64,000 nt of DNA from an uncultured Planctomycetota bacterium (GCA_903901045.1 CAIUPP010000060.1:70661-134660), one strand, 5' to 3'; shown: positions 51,966 to 62,000, counted from the stretch's first letter. Notes: generated by a model from the sequence alone, not told the origin. Numbers and translations are program-made.

Positions 51966-53120
51966 TCAGGTTGAGTGACCGAGTTCATGAACCAAATCGC
52001 AGTACCGCCGAACTCGGCTGAGGGGCGTGCCGGGCGTTACGGGGCTGCCGATACTGACGGCGAAGCGGTTCCGGTTCGTTCTTCCCGCGGCGCATTGCCG
52101 AGCGATCTCCCGGTGCAGGTCCTCTTCGGAGCCGCGTTCCAGCACGCCGATCGCATCCACATTCCCCAGCAGCGCCATCCGGCCGTCGAGTCGCTGCGCC
52201 ACGTCGGCGATGTCGATGACGAAGCCTTTCTTGCTCTCCTCCAGCGCCAGGGCATCGGCGCCGGAGTCCGTCAAAAGGTCCCAGCGGTCATCGAAGCGGC
52301 CGCAGTAGTAATGGACGCTGAGCATTCCCGTCGCGCGAATGGCCTCCGTCAGCGCGCGCAGCCAGGGCAGGCTGAAGCGGCGGCTCTGCTCCGGGCTAAG
52401 CATGTCGGTCATGCAGTCCTCGATCCAGACCGCTTCGACTCCGGACGCCGCGAGCCGCTTGATGTTGCGAAGATTGGCATCCAGGAAGCGCCGGCAGGTG
52501 TGGATGATCAGTTCAGGTGTTTCCACAAGGCCGACCATCATCCCCTCGAATCCCCAGAGCGAGTAGCAGTACCAGAAGGGGGAGGTTATGTGCGCCAGGG
52601 GAAGCTTCTCCTGGCCGAACTCCCTGATGAGAATGCGCGCCGCATCCATCGTTCCGTTGTCAAAAATCGCGTCCGCACTTCCAGGCCGCGGGCCGTAGAG
52701 GCGGTCCATCAGTTCGTCCAGTTTATCAAGGGTCCCAACGCCATGCGCCAGAGGCTTGGCTTCGCGAGCTGCCCAACTCTGCTCCCCGCCGACGGGCGGC
52801 TTTTCCAGCGGCGTCTGTTTTCCAGTGCGCTTGTCGAGAAGGAACACTCCGTCGCCGGAGCGTTCGATGCTGACCGCCTGCTGATCCTCGTGCTTGAAGC
52901 CTCCGGGGATGGCGAACCAATCCTCTCCTGTGCGGCGAATCATGTCCGCCCAGGGTGGTGTAGCGCGTTGCGCGGAGCGCTCGAAGAACGCCCACCATGG
53001 CTGGCCCGTCACCTCGGCCCAATGGTCGCGGAGGAAGATGCCGTGGTAGCAGATGGCGGCGGGGAACTCCGCGCTGCCACCCGGACTCAACGCTGCCTTG
53101 AACTTCTCTTTTCCTGTCAC
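51966..53120 (-). CDS. URO-D family protein, second paralogue
   Basis: 384 residues. URO-D barrel (ITSPFWYCYSLWGFEGMMVGL, ADALALEESKKGFVIDIADV, PVTPGTPLSRVRRYCDLVH). Zinc site differs from the first paralogue: HYYCGRFDD has Tyr where His is expected next to Cys, and the third ligand Cys is Ser in SIGSPVTPGTP. It may bind a different ligand or be non-catalytic. GTG start with GGAGG nine bases upstream. First gene of the URO-D, MttB, creatininase run, with a strong promoter at 53210-53238. Confidence 0.82.
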   Translation of the reverse strand: MTGKEKFKAALSPGGSAEFPAAICYHGIFLRDHWAEVTGQPWWAFFERSAQRATPPWADMIRRTGEDWFAIPGGFKHEDQQAVSIERSGDGVFLLDKRTGKQTPLEKPPVGGEQSWAAREAKPLAHGVGTLDKLDELMDRLYGPRPGSADAIFDNGTMDAARILIREFGQEKLPLAHITSPFWYCYSLWGFEGMMVGLVETPELIIHTCRRFLDANLRNIKRLAASGVEAVWIEDCMTDMLSPEQSRRFSLPWLRALTEAIRATGMLSVHYYCGRFDDRWDLLTDSGADALALEESKKGFVIDIADVAQRLDGRMALLGNVDAIGVLERGSEEDLHREIARQCAAGRTNRNRFAVSIGSPVTPGTPLSRVRRYCDLVHELGHST

Positions 53121-53187
53121 GAGTCACTGCCTCCATTGCCGAAGTCTTGACGAGTGCTGGAGCGCGCTATCTTCTGACGTGAAACGC

Positions 53188-53238
53188 GTTGCATTAAGTA
53201 TGCAACATAATTATAATGCATAAGACAACGTAAGGCAA
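53188..53238 (-). promoter_or_regulatory. promoter and palindromic operator of the URO-D/MttB/creatininase operon
   Basis: On the minus strand: TTGCCT (53238-53233), 17-base spacer and TATAAT (53215-53210). Just downstream, at 53188-53206, is a perfect 7-bp palindrome GTTGCAT-N5-ATGCAAC. The TATGCATTATAATT around the -10 is repeated at the GntR promoter at 59436-59449, suggesting shared control. It lies in the divergent gap with the 53327 gene. Confidence 0.7.
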
Positions 53239-53326
53239 CTGAACAGAACACCACGCCGTCCGACGAAACGCGGTCAAGCAGGGGCGCACCCTGCGCGGAC
53301 AAGTTCACCACAACAGAGGAGCCGTT

Positions 53327-54655
53327 ATGACTCGGATTCTCTTCGACGCGTTCTTCCACATGATGCCCGGGCACAGGATCGGGCGGGACATTGCCGTAGG
53401 GGGGTACCGGATGAATTTCGGCCGGTACAGTCCGGGGGATTGCTATCATCCCAACGGGTTGGCCTTTCTTGAAGCCGAGCTTGCGAAGGACTATGAGATT
53501 CGCCTGTTGCGCGCGCCGTACAGCATGACCTCCCTCTACGACGCGGATATTCTGCTCGTGACGAACCCGGACTATCCGCTCTACGAGGGGGCCTCCCCCT
53601 GGCGGTGGGAGCCTGAGGACGTTGACGCGCTGCTCGCCCACGTCGAACGCGGCGGCGGCGCGGTGCTGCTGATCAATTCATTCCTCTCCAAGAGCGACTT
53701 CTGGGAGGAGAACTTCGACATCGAGCGCGTCAACGTGCTCATGGAACGGCTGGGTATACGTTGGGATGCCAACTACATGTCCGATGACAAGTTCATCGAG
53801 AAGGCGCAGGCCGGCCGGTACCAGATCGGCTACGGGCAGGGGGGGCGAGTGGCGGATGGAAAGCTCGCGCCGGGAATGACGCCGCTGATCACGTACAAAG
53901 GGCAGGTGTACGGTTTCACCGTCGGCATCGGAAAGGGGGCGCTGGCGGTAATAGGGGACACGGGGATGTTGAGCAACGGGCTGATGACCTTCCCGGGATT
54001 TGAGAATGCCGCCTTTGCGCGCGACCTCTTCAGCAAGGTCACCCCCGCCTGGTGCCACGCGGGGATTGCTTCGTGGGACTACCGTCGATACGGCCACCTG
54101 AGCGGCGGGCCCAGCAAGGACGGGCTCAGCGAGGAGACGTTGCGCGCGCTGCGCCCCAAGGCGAATTGGCAAGTGGACCACCACTATCGCCACATGACCT
54201 GGGATCAAGACTCGCTCAAAGGCGCAGGGGAGGAAGTATGGAATGAATTGCCCGTTTCTGTGCAGGCGTTGAAGAACCAGTCGGACGTTACCGTGTCTCT
54301 CCCGAGTATCTCTCTTGATACGGACCGACCGGGGCGCGCACTCCCCATCACTCTAACCGTCTCGAAGAACGCCTACGCTTCGGGAACGGAAATTCATGCC
54401 ATCGGTCAATCCATCTCAAGCGATTTGCGCTGGAGCGACTTGAGCGAATCGCCGGAGCGCTTCCACGTTGCGGGTCAGGTGGAGCGCGTGCAGACGGTTT
54501 TCGATCTGCGCCTGATCACGGATCCGCAAGGACTTCCGACTCGCTGCCACTGGCGGCAGGGGCAGTTCCTCTTCGCAAGGAACCCGACGGCAAGTCACTA
54601 CGGGTATGAAATTCTGCTGGCCAGTTCCAGCGGCGTGATTGTGCCGCGCGCGTGA
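53327..54655 (+). CDS. hypothetical protein, GATase/ThuA-like fold suspected
   Basis: 442 residues, not recognised. An N-terminal alpha/beta part (YDADILLVTNPDYPLYEG, GGGAVLLINSFLSKS, MERLGIRWD, GFTVGIGKGALAVIGD) looks like a class I glutamine amidotransferase-like or DUF4350 fold without an obvious nucleophile Cys. The C-terminal part is beta-rich (WSDLSESPERFHVAG). No signal peptide. GAGGAGCC before the ATG. Divergent from the URO-D operon. Confidence 0.7.
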   Translation: MTRILFDAFFHMMPGHRIGRDIAVGGYRMNFGRYSPGDCYHPNGLAFLEAELAKDYEIRLLRAPYSMTSLYDADILLVTNPDYPLYEGASPWRWEPEDVDALLAHVERGGGAVLLINSFLSKSDFWEENFDIERVNVLMERLGIRWDANYMSDDKFIEKAQAGRYQIGYGQGGRVADGKLAPGMTPLITYKGQVYGFTVGIGKGALAVIGDTGMLSNGLMTFPGFENAAFARDLFSKVTPAWCHAGIASWDYRRYGHLSGGPSKDGLSEETLRALRPKANWQVDHHYRHMTWDQDSLKGAGEEVWNELPVSVQALKNQSDVTVSLPSISLDTDRPGRALPITLTVSKNAYASGTEIHAIGQSISSDLRWSDLSESPERFHVAGQVERVQTVFDLRLITDPQGLPTRCHWRQGQFLFARNPTASHYGYEILLASSSGVIVPRA

Positions 54656-54695
54656 CGGCCTTTGGGCAATTTGCGCAAGCCGGCAAATGAATCAG

Positions 54696-54725
54696 GCCTT
54701 CACGGTCATTGAATACCGTGAAGGC
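54696..54725. terminator. bidirectional terminator hairpin
   Basis: GCCTTCACGGT and ACCGTGAAGGC form an 11-bp stem around an 8-base loop, between two convergent genes. Confidence 0.7.
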
Positions 54726-54762
54726 TTGAACTGTTTCCAGCCTTTGTCCGGCCGGATGAAGG

Positions 54763-57700
54763 CTACTTAACCGTTGCGACCGTTTCCCCAATCACACCGC
54801 TGGCGATATCCGTCGCCTGCACCTTCCAGGCGCCCGCGGGGTCATTGAGAGCCGTGCGAATCGCGATGCTTCCCCGGCCCTTCTCCAGAATCACCTTCGT
54901 CCGGTAGGGGGCCAACTCGTGGCCATCCGGGGCGTAGAAGCGGACGGTGGCCACATGCCTGCCCACGTCTCCCTGCGCGTTCACAGCGATGGAGGCGGTC
55001 AGCTTCTCGCCGCGAACGGCTTCCGGACAAGTGACGGCCACCGACTGCACCTTGTACGGCAGCAGCGCGAAGAGCTGGCCGATGGATGGGGCGATCACCG
55101 TGTCTATCTTCTGGACGTTCCCAAGGTACTTGCCGGCCTTCACGTCATAGACGTGACTCACCTGGCCGAAATCCACCACGACGGGGATGCGTTCCTCCGG
55201 CAGGATTGGCTTGGAGTCGGAATTAACTTTTAGGAAACCCACATAGCGCAAGGCGCCGGCGTCATAAATGTGAGTGTTCATCAGCGGCTGAAAATTAGCG
55301 CCGTTCTTCATCGTCACCTTGACCGGCGGGCGAATGCCGTTGGCGGCCAGGATGCCTGCGACCATCTCACGCATCGGGCCGGTGAGCGCGGGATCTCCGC
55401 GCCCGACCAACTGCGTTTCGCCGCCACCGAGCATCTCGGTCTTCGCATACTCATGCATCACGCAGTTCAGAAGCAGCGTCTTGCCCTTGCCGACTTCGTT
55501 GAGGATGAGGGCCGGTTTCCCGCCGAAGGTTGCGCAGGCTTTGCCGGTCGTCAGGCGCAATCCCTCTTCGGCGTAACGCAACGGGATCGCGCGCGCCTTC
55601 AACCCCAGGCTCGGAGTTTCGGATATCGCCAACTCCCCGGCGGCGTTCTGGATGGCCGTTCCCGTGCGTTCAATGCCGAAGAGCTTGGACAATTCCGGGG
55701 CGGTGAACGGGTTCCCGTGCTCATTGAAGAAACCGGGGGCGTAGTCCGCGATGACCGTCCCGCCGCTGCGCGCGAACTCCGTCAACCCGGCGACTTCTCT
55801 TGTCGAGAGGCAGAAGGAGACGGGCAGTATGATGACCTTGTATTCAGGATACTGAAGCTGCCCCTTCTCGATTTGCCCGGCGGAGACGAAGGTGAAGCCC
55901 AAGCCGAGGTCATCCAGAAGGTACTTCCAGGAATCCAGTCCCAGCCGCCATGCCCGCTCGTTGTCCGTGGCGATGCCGGCGAATAGGCTGGGGTGGGAAT
56001 AGTGCATCGCGACACCATCCTTGTGCGCCGGCGTGGAGAGGATCAGCTTGTCGATGCCGCCGCGTATGACGGCAAGTTCTTCCAGCGCCATCTGCGTGTT
56101 GGAGTTCATCCGCAGATCGCCGCGCGATCCCCAGCAGGAACTGCCGTGGAAGAAATCGTAGCAGCAGCGGCCCGCGAAGAGGCCGTCCCATGGCGCGACG
56201 CGCTCGTATTTTTCCGCATGGTCCCAGGGATAAGCGTATCCGCCTGCCCATTGTCCGTTGCGCATGCCGGGCTGCTTGAAGGAGCGGATCAGGTCATCCT
56301 GGATGCCTCCATACGTGCCGTTGAAGTCCGCGTACTTCAGGAACTCCGTCCAGTTGTAGGAGTAGTTCGGCACCTGTGTGCCGGAGAGGCCGGCGTGAAT
56401 TTCGGGGAACACCGGCCGATAGATCGCCTTGACGTGTCCGATCATCTCGGCGAAGACCTGGGTCATGAACATGCGGTGATCGAGCCATGAGGCGAGCTTG
56501 GCCTTCTTCTCCTGGGTTTCCTTGAGGGTGTAAGGCTTGACCTCCTCCCAGTTCTTAAACGTCGTGCCCCACTCCGCGTTGAGCGCATCAAGGCTGGGGT
56601 AGATTGTCTTGAGGCTCTCGCGGAAACGCGCGAGGCAGTAGGGGCAGAAACAGACGCAGGGGCCGATTTCCAGCTCGTCCGACAGGAGGCAGTCGCGCGC
56701 GCCGTAGTAGAGGAGTTTCGGCGCGAGCGTGCGGGCGCTCTCTTCCGCGTGTTTCCAGAAGGCGGGGTTGGAGAAACAGGGGTCGCGGATTGTATCGTTG
56801 CCAGAGTACTGGCCTACCCCCTTGTGATTCAACGGTCCCATATCCAGGTCATAGCCGATGGGGCGCAGGTTGGCGTGGACGAGCGCGTCCGTGGCGACAT
56901 CCAATCGGCTGGCGCTCACCATGACTTCGTCAAACCCGGCGTTCCTGAACGCCATCAACCCGCCCGGCGCGAAATACGCTCCGCCCGGCCAAAGGCAGGC
57001 GGTGATTTCGTCATTCGAAGGATAATTGTCCGGCGTGGAGAATTCGGTCATCGCCTCCGCAACAGGCGTGCTGTCTTGAACGACTTTGACGAAAGCGCGG
57101 TGGGTGATCGTCAACGGTTCCGGCACGCTGAATTCCATTTTGACATTGCCCTGTGCGGGCGTCAGGGGGATGGACTGGCGCAGAACTAGGCGGCCGAGGG
57201 TGTCCCACACCTCCAGGACGAAATTCGACCCGGTGGGGACTTCGGAGAAACTCGCCTGAAGCTTGATCGGCTCACCATGGCGGTACGTGCGCTTGTCCAG
57301 GGCGAGTTTGTCGATACTGCACGGTCCTGCGTAGAAGAAATTCGTCGCGCCGAAATCCATCACCTTTCCTGCCGCGTCGAGCAGACGGTATTCGGCGATG
57401 TGTTTACCCCGCGGCAGTTTGGGGAGCGATACAGTGAGCGACTTGCCCGCGTCGGGGGGGACGTTCGTTCGCACGGGGTCCTGCCTGCGGCCGAAGGAAT
57501 CGCGCAGCGCCAGTTCCAGAACCGAGCCGGCGGGGGGCGTCGCATCCAGCGTGAGATTTAACTTATCCTTCGCGACCGCCGCGCCCGCGATGCGGACGGG
57601 GACTGGTTTGCCCGTCAGCCAGAGCATCGTCTTGATCCAGGGGATGTGCTGGTACTCCCAGCCCGGAAACTGAGTCGCGTTAAGATCGACGGTGAAGAAG

Positions 57701-59385
57701 ATCACCTGGCCGTCGGGCACGCAGGGGAAGAAGGTTTCCACGCGCGGCATGACGGCGAGCCGGCCCTTTTCGTAGGTGGCCAACTGGCAGAACTGCGACG
57801 CCATGGATGCAACCGTCCCGTTCAGCTCGGGCATCACCGAGAAGTTGGCGGGGAGGTCGACTTTCTTCGCCATGGCGGCTTGGACGGCAGGGGGGAGGTT
57901 GGTGCAGTCCAGGAACAGTATCCCCGCGCCGTTCGCCGCGGCCGCCAGCAACGGATCGACGAACTCCTTCTGCACCCCTTTGAAGTCCAGCCGGTCCACA
58001 ACGATCAGGTCGTATTTCGTTTGAAGCTTCTGCTTCAGCAGCGCGAGGGTGTAGGGTTCCAGGTCGTCCGTGAAGTCCGTGGACCAGACGGACTGACCGG
58101 GAATGCGGTGCTTCAGGATTGGCATGAACGTATAGTCCATATCCAATCGCTGCGCGAATTCCGGGGCGAAACGGGCCGTGGCATCGGTGTCCTTGCGGAG
58201 GAATGCCAGGTAGAGCGTCTTGATCTTTCCGGCCGCGTAAGGTTTAGCCCACTCCATGTGCGGCGTGACAACCTCGCCGCTGACGTCCAACATTTGCGCC
58301 AGCTCACGGTAGCTGGTGGTTTCAATCTTCATCCGCTCCGCTTCAATCGGATCGTCCGAAAGCACCTGCACGCGCGCGCTCATATCGTCGAGCCAGACGT
58401 GCCCGACAAGCGTATAGGTCTGCGTGGAGTAGGCGGCGAAACAGGCATTCTTCGGCGCTTCGATGATATTCTCGAAACACTGCCAAGTATAGTCCGTGGT
58501 CATGTACCCCTGGGGATTCATGACGCTGGATTCGAGCTGGCGGCCGGTCTCGTCTTTGATCGGTTCGCGGTTGCGGTCGAACCAATAGATTGAACTGGTG
58601 CTGACGCAGTTCGTGTCCGTCCCCTGGGCGCGCGACCAGAAACTGAAGATATAGTTCCTGCCCCCCTCCACGCGCAGGTCCAATACCGTGATGTTCACGG
58701 TGCCCCCCTTATCCTCTCGGTGCGGGTTAAGGCGGAGCGAATTCTTTCCGGAATGCACGACCTCGGTATCCAGAGACATGTAGGCCGGGTTGAAATAAAA
58801 GAGTTGGTCGGGCACCCCGGCCTTGCTGGTTTCCTCGAAGCCGCCGTTCGGGAAGAACTCCCCGTGGTCCGGCAGGCTGTTGTTTGCCGCGGTCGCCTGC
58901 GCCGCTTTTCCTTTCAGTCCGAAGAACACCCGGTACTTGGATTGGAATAGGTGTTGCCGCGCCTTGGTGGATTTCAGGATGACGTATCCCTGATCATCCA
59001 CGGCGATGTCCGTGAAGGGAATGCCATCTCCGGCGACTTGCCAGATCACGCGGCCCACCGGGTTGGCGGATTCATTGAACCCGGTGATTGGGACGAAGCG
59101 CGACTGCGCGGCCTCAGTTGAAACGACCCCGGCGTCGCTAACAGGGCAGACGCGGATGGAGTTCACATCGAGAGCGCCGGTGATCTTCTGACGCTCCATT
59201 TCCCGCTTGAAGTTGACCCACGCGTCCCCGAGTGTAGGCCAGGACTGGCGGACTGCCGTAACGTCCACAAAGAGCCCTTCGGCTGAAGAAGCCGTTTGTG
59301 GCGCTCCATTAGTGTCTGCTGCATAAGCAGTAACGACGCACGTTGCCGTGAGAGTGCACGCCATCATCATGCTTCGCCAAGTCAT
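54763..59385 (-). CDS. giant secreted glycoside-hydrolase-like protein (GH42-related)
   Basis: 1540 residues. Signal peptide MACTLTATCVVTAYA. An N-terminal carbohydrate-binding-like module (about 190-370), bridging beta domains, then a TIM-barrel region (about 930-1190) with SDELEIGPCVCFCPYCLARF, a GH42-type Cys cluster followed by barrel strands. Next is a beta-galactosidase-trimerisation-like domain (VSFCLSTREVAGLTEFARSG, about 1270-1400). The last about 100 residues are Ig-like. Exported, probably degrading a plant or algal polysaccharide. ATG 59385 with AAGGAA; the ATG at 59418 is too far upstream and adds a peptide before the signal sequence. Confidence 0.82.
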   Translation of the reverse strand: MTWRSMMMACTLTATCVVTAYAADTNGAPQTASSAEGLFVDVTAVRQSWPTLGDAWVNFKREMERQKITGALDVNSIRVCPVSDAGVVSTEAAQSRFVPITGFNESANPVGRVIWQVAGDGIPFTDIAVDDQGYVILKSTKARQHLFQSKYRVFFGLKGKAAQATAANNSLPDHGEFFPNGGFEETSKAGVPDQLFYFNPAYMSLDTEVVHSGKNSLRLNPHREDKGGTVNITVLDLRVEGGRNYIFSFWSRAQGTDTNCVSTSSIYWFDRNREPIKDETGRQLESSVMNPQGYMTTDYTWQCFENIIEAPKNACFAAYSTQTYTLVGHVWLDDMSARVQVLSDDPIEAERMKIETTSYRELAQMLDVSGEVVTPHMEWAKPYAAGKIKTLYLAFLRKDTDATARFAPEFAQRLDMDYTFMPILKHRIPGQSVWSTDFTDDLEPYTLALLKQKLQTKYDLIVVDRLDFKGVQKEFVDPLLAAAANGAGILFLDCTNLPPAVQAAMAKKVDLPANFSVMPELNGTVASMASQFCQLATYEKGRLAVMPRVETFFPCVPDGQVIFFTVDLNATQFPGWEYQHIPWIKTMLWLTGKPVPVRIAGAAVAKDKLNLTLDATPPAGSVLELALRDSFGRRQDPVRTNVPPDAGKSLTVSLPKLPRGKHIAEYRLLDAAGKVMDFGATNFFYAGPCSIDKLALDKRTYRHGEPIKLQASFSEVPTGSNFVLEVWDTLGRLVLRQSIPLTPAQGNVKMEFSVPEPLTITHRAFVKVVQDSTPVAEAMTEFSTPDNYPSNDEITACLWPGGAYFAPGGLMAFRNAGFDEVMVSASRLDVATDALVHANLRPIGYDLDMGPLNHKGVGQYSGNDTIRDPCFSNPAFWKHAEESARTLAPKLLYYGARDCLLSDELEIGPCVCFCPYCLARFRESLKTIYPSLDALNAEWGTTFKNWEEVKPYTLKETQEKKAKLASWLDHRMFMTQVFAEMIGHVKAIYRPVFPEIHAGLSGTQVPNYSYNWTEFLKYADFNGTYGGIQDDLIRSFKQPGMRNGQWAGGYAYPWDHAEKYERVAPWDGLFAGRCCYDFFHGSSCWGSRGDLRMNSNTQMALEELAVIRGGIDKLILSTPAHKDGVAMHYSHPSLFAGIATDNERAWRLGLDSWKYLLDDLGLGFTFVSAGQIEKGQLQYPEYKVIILPVSFCLSTREVAGLTEFARSGGTVIADYAPGFFNEHGNPFTAPELSKLFGIERTGTAIQNAAGELAISETPSLGLKARAIPLRYAEEGLRLTTGKACATFGGKPALILNEVGKGKTLLLNCVMHEYAKTEMLGGGETQLVGRGDPALTGPMREMVAGILAANGIRPPVKVTMKNGANFQPLMNTHIYDAGALRYVGFLKVNSDSKPILPEERIPVVVDFGQVSHVYDVKAGKYLGNVQKIDTVIAPSIGQLFALLPYKVQSVAVTCPEAVRGEKLTASIAVNAQGDVGRHVATVRFYAPDGHELAPYRTKVILEKGRGSIAIRTALNDPAGAWKVQATDIASGVIGETVATVK

Positions 59386-59418
59386 ATCAGGTTCCTTACA
59401 ACAGGGGAAAGAATGCAC

Positions 59419-59469
59419 TTGACAATTGCTTGATATGCATTATAATTGAATTGTATAACGTAATGCAAG
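59419..59469 (+). promoter_or_regulatory. promoter and possible operator of the second GntR-type regulator
   Basis: TTGACA (59419-59424), 16-base spacer and TATAAT (59441-59446). TATGCATTATAATT overlaps the -10, as at 53210. Downstream is TTGTATAACGTAATGCAA, an imperfect version of the 53188 palindrome. The divergent 1540-residue gene starts 34 bases to the left, so one bound regulator could affect both. Confidence 0.75.
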
Positions 59470-59498
59470 TTCACCGTTTTTGAGGGTGCGTCCGGTAA

Positions 59499-60629
59499 AT
59501 GGCAAGGCAATTGACAAGAGAGGCTGGAGCCGCGCCGAAGTACCAGCAGTTGGCCGGCATCCTCAGAGAACAGATCCTGAACGGGGATTTCCCGGTCGGG
59601 TTCAAACTTCCCACCGTCGTCGAACTCGCCAACAGCCACAAGGTAAGCCAACTGACGGCATTCCGCAGCATGCGCCTGCTCTCCGAAGAAGGGCTGGTTT
59701 CAACCAACGGGCGGCGCAAAGGGACCATCGTGGTGCGCAGCCGTCCAAACGCCGGGCTGGACCGGACGACGATCGGCTGCCTCCTGCGCTCGCACAGTTC
59801 GCGAAATGAGGTCGACAACTTCGGCTTGGATATCATCCAGGGTATTCGGGACGAAATCTCCAGGCATCACTTCCGCTTCATCTATCACTGTCTGGACGAG
59901 ACGGACTATGAACAGCGGATGCTCGACCTGGTGGAAGCCAACGCCATTTGTGGAATTATACTCGACGGGAAGACGCCGCTTTCCGTGCTCCGGCGCATTT
60001 CCCAGGCGAACCTCCCCGCCGTCATGTTCAACCGCATAGAGTCCTCCCTTCAGATTTCCGCCGTATCCCCCGACTACGCGCGAACCGTGGAGCGAACCGT
60101 CGCCCTGTTCCGCGAGCACGGATACGAACGCGTGGCCTTCTGGCCGACGATGCCCGACGAAGTAGAGTTGAACGAGGAAGAATACGCGCGTTCCGCGCCC
60201 GCGATCGAGATGCATCGTGTCTTCGCCGCGTCAGCGTCGTCGGCGGGCCTTGAGATGACCGAGTTCTTTCCGAAGAGCTCGATTCCCTCCGGTCTGGAGG
60301 AGGAGCCGGAAGGTTATAACCTTCCGCGGCGGAAACCGGCGAACTGGAAACCGACGGGTATCATGGTGTCGGGCGACCGGCTGGCCATCTACTTGATCAA
60401 CGCCATTGGCAAGACGAACCTCCGGCTTGGCAAGGACATCGGCGTTACCGGCTGTTTCGACTTGGAATGCAATAAGCAAGCGGCGGTTCCGCCGAGCACA
60501 TGGTCGGTGGACCGGCTCGCCATCGGGCGGGCCACGGTCCAGGAACTTCTGGCGCGCATTGAGAATCCGTCGAACCCGCCGGCGCGGGTCAAGATCAGCA
60601 TGGATTTTGTGGACCGCGAGACCGCGTAA
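59499..60629 (+). CDS. GntR-type transcriptional regulator with LacI-like sensor domain, second copy
   Basis: 376 residues. A winged helix-turn-helix (about 15-80: LAGILREQILNGDFPVGFK, LPTVVELANSHKVSQLT), then a sensor domain (about 90-370) with FREHGYERVAFWPTMP and LRLGKDIGVTGCFDLEC. Same architecture as the regulator at 40101 but a different sequence. Adjacent to a pseudopilin, a DUF4838 protein and, divergently, the giant hydrolase; it likely senses a sugar released by them. Confidence 0.88.
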   Translation: MARQLTREAGAAPKYQQLAGILREQILNGDFPVGFKLPTVVELANSHKVSQLTAFRSMRLLSEEGLVSTNGRRKGTIVVRSRPNAGLDRTTIGCLLRSHSSRNEVDNFGLDIIQGIRDEISRHHFRFIYHCLDETDYEQRMLDLVEANAICGIILDGKTPLSVLRRISQANLPAVMFNRIESSLQISAVSPDYARTVERTVALFREHGYERVAFWPTMPDEVELNEEEYARSAPAIEMHRVFAASASSAGLEMTEFFPKSSIPSGLEEEPEGYNLPRRKPANWKPTGIMVSGDRLAIYLINAIGKTNLRLGKDIGVTGCFDLECNKQAAVPPSTWSVDRLAIGRATVQELLARIENPSNPPARVKISMDFVDRETA

Positions 60630-60735
60630 GCGCAGTCTTGTAGAAAGGAGGCGGATCGCCTTCACGCCATGGCGCAGCCGTACACGTTGACAGAGCCATT
60701 CGACTTGGTTGGGGCTGGCAGAAAAGGAGAAGGTA

Positions 60736-61917
60736 ATGATAGGACGCTATATCAGGCAGCTTGCGGGGGCCTTTACGCTCATAGAACTGCTAGTCGTTAT
60801 TGCGATTATCGCGATTCTGGCCGGAATGCTTCTGCCCGCGCTGGCAGCGGCGCGTGAAAAGGCGCGGCGCACGGCGTGCATGAACAATCTCAAGCAGATC
60901 GGTGTGGCGCTGGAAATGTACATCAGCGATTACGGTCAGTACTACCCGAGTTGGGCCGGATACACCGACAAAGTGACGGCGACAAATGCCGTGGCTGTGG
61001 TCACAAGGAACAACCGAACCGTCGTGCAGTACCTGAGCGCCAATCCCGCCGCTGGCGGTGAGCCCGTGATCGGGCGCGGCTGTACGATCGCATCGCGTTC
61101 CTGTTATGACGGCAACAATACCACTACCTACAACATGGCGCTGGTGGGCGACGTGCCTGCCGCCGGGAAGTTCAGCATGATTGCCAGCGGATTAGGCATG
61201 TTGCTGACAGCCGGTTCGCTGCCCGACGGGAAGTCACTGCTTTGTCCTTCCATGCAAGGCGCATGGAAGTTGCCGAGTAACCCGCCTGGGGGGGATCTCT
61301 TTAATGCCTGGTTCTACCCGGACGTGTGGAAACGGGCGGGCGGGGCGGATGGCGCGCACCTCGAATCGCCAAACGACGTGAACTCGTTCATGCCCTGGGG
61401 AACAACCAATCCCCAGGAAACTGACGTGTTCTGCTCCTACGATTATCGCGGCGTTCCGGCGCTGGTGGATACCGTTTGGTCTCCCGGCACGCCGTACTAC
61501 TGGCCCGGCGTGAAGCCGGCCCTGCAGGTGAAGTCGGGCGTGCCTCCCTTCAAGACCCAGAAGATTCTCGGAGGGCGCGCGATCGTCCTGGACACGGTCG
61601 CCAACATGTATGGGTGGGAACCGATCAAAGGCGGCGCGGTTCGTTTCCATCACCAGGATGGCTACAACATCCTCTATGGTGATTACCACGCCAAGTGGTA
61701 CGGTGATGCGCAGAAGACCATCCAGTACATTTACGGAGGCGGCTCTAACTGCTTGTATGGAGGAGTTGCCTATCCGAACTATCGTCACTGGTACATGCTG
61801 GCCCTCACAAATGCGAACGTGGATCGTGCCGAAGGTTGGGACGTGGGCAACGGCTACCTTTGCGCGCAGCAGGTCTGGACGCTCTTTGATCAGGCAGCAG
61901 GAATTGATGTGCCGTAA
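60736..61917 (+). CDS. pseudopilin-like prepilin-cleavage protein (H-X9-DG/DUF1559-like)
   Basis: About 393 residues. N-terminal type IV prepilin signal [19 protein letters not shown], cleaved before Phe, with Glu at position 5. A large beta-rich domain follows and ends in the [20 protein letters not shown] motif typical of this big-pseudopilin class, which is abundant in Planctomycetes and Lentisphaerae. Role unknown: either secretion-apparatus subunit or surface binder. ATG 60736 with GGAGAAGG. Confidence 0.88.
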   Translation: MIGRYIRQLAGAFTLIELLVVIAIIAILAGMLLPALAAAREKARRTACMNNLKQIGVALEMYISDYGQYYPSWAGYTDKVTATNAVAVVTRNNRTVVQYLSANPAAGGEPVIGRGCTIASRSCYDGNNTTTYNMALVGDVPAAGKFSMIASGLGMLLTAGSLPDGKSLLCPSMQGAWKLPSNPPGGDLFNAWFYPDVWKRAGGADGAHLESPNDVNSFMPWGTTNPQETDVFCSYDYRGVPALVDTVWSPGTPYYWPGVKPALQVKSGVPPFKTQKILGGRAIVLDTVANMYGWEPIKGGAVRFHHQDGYNILYGDYHAKWYGDAQKTIQYIYGGGSNCLYGGVAYPNYRHWYMLALTNANVDRAEGWDVGNGYLCAQQVWTLFDQAAGIDVP

Positions 61918-61971
61918 TCGGCCCTTGCTGAGGCGGCGACTACTATAAGCGATGGTGTTATGCGCACGGCA

Positions 61972-62000
61972 CCCGACCCCGCTAACATGGCGGGGTCGGG
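61972..62000 (+). terminator. hairpin after pseudopilin gene
   Basis: CCCGACCCCGC and GCGGGGTCGGG form a perfect 11-bp stem. No T-run, so it may be a REP-like element or a weak terminator. Confidence 0.5.
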
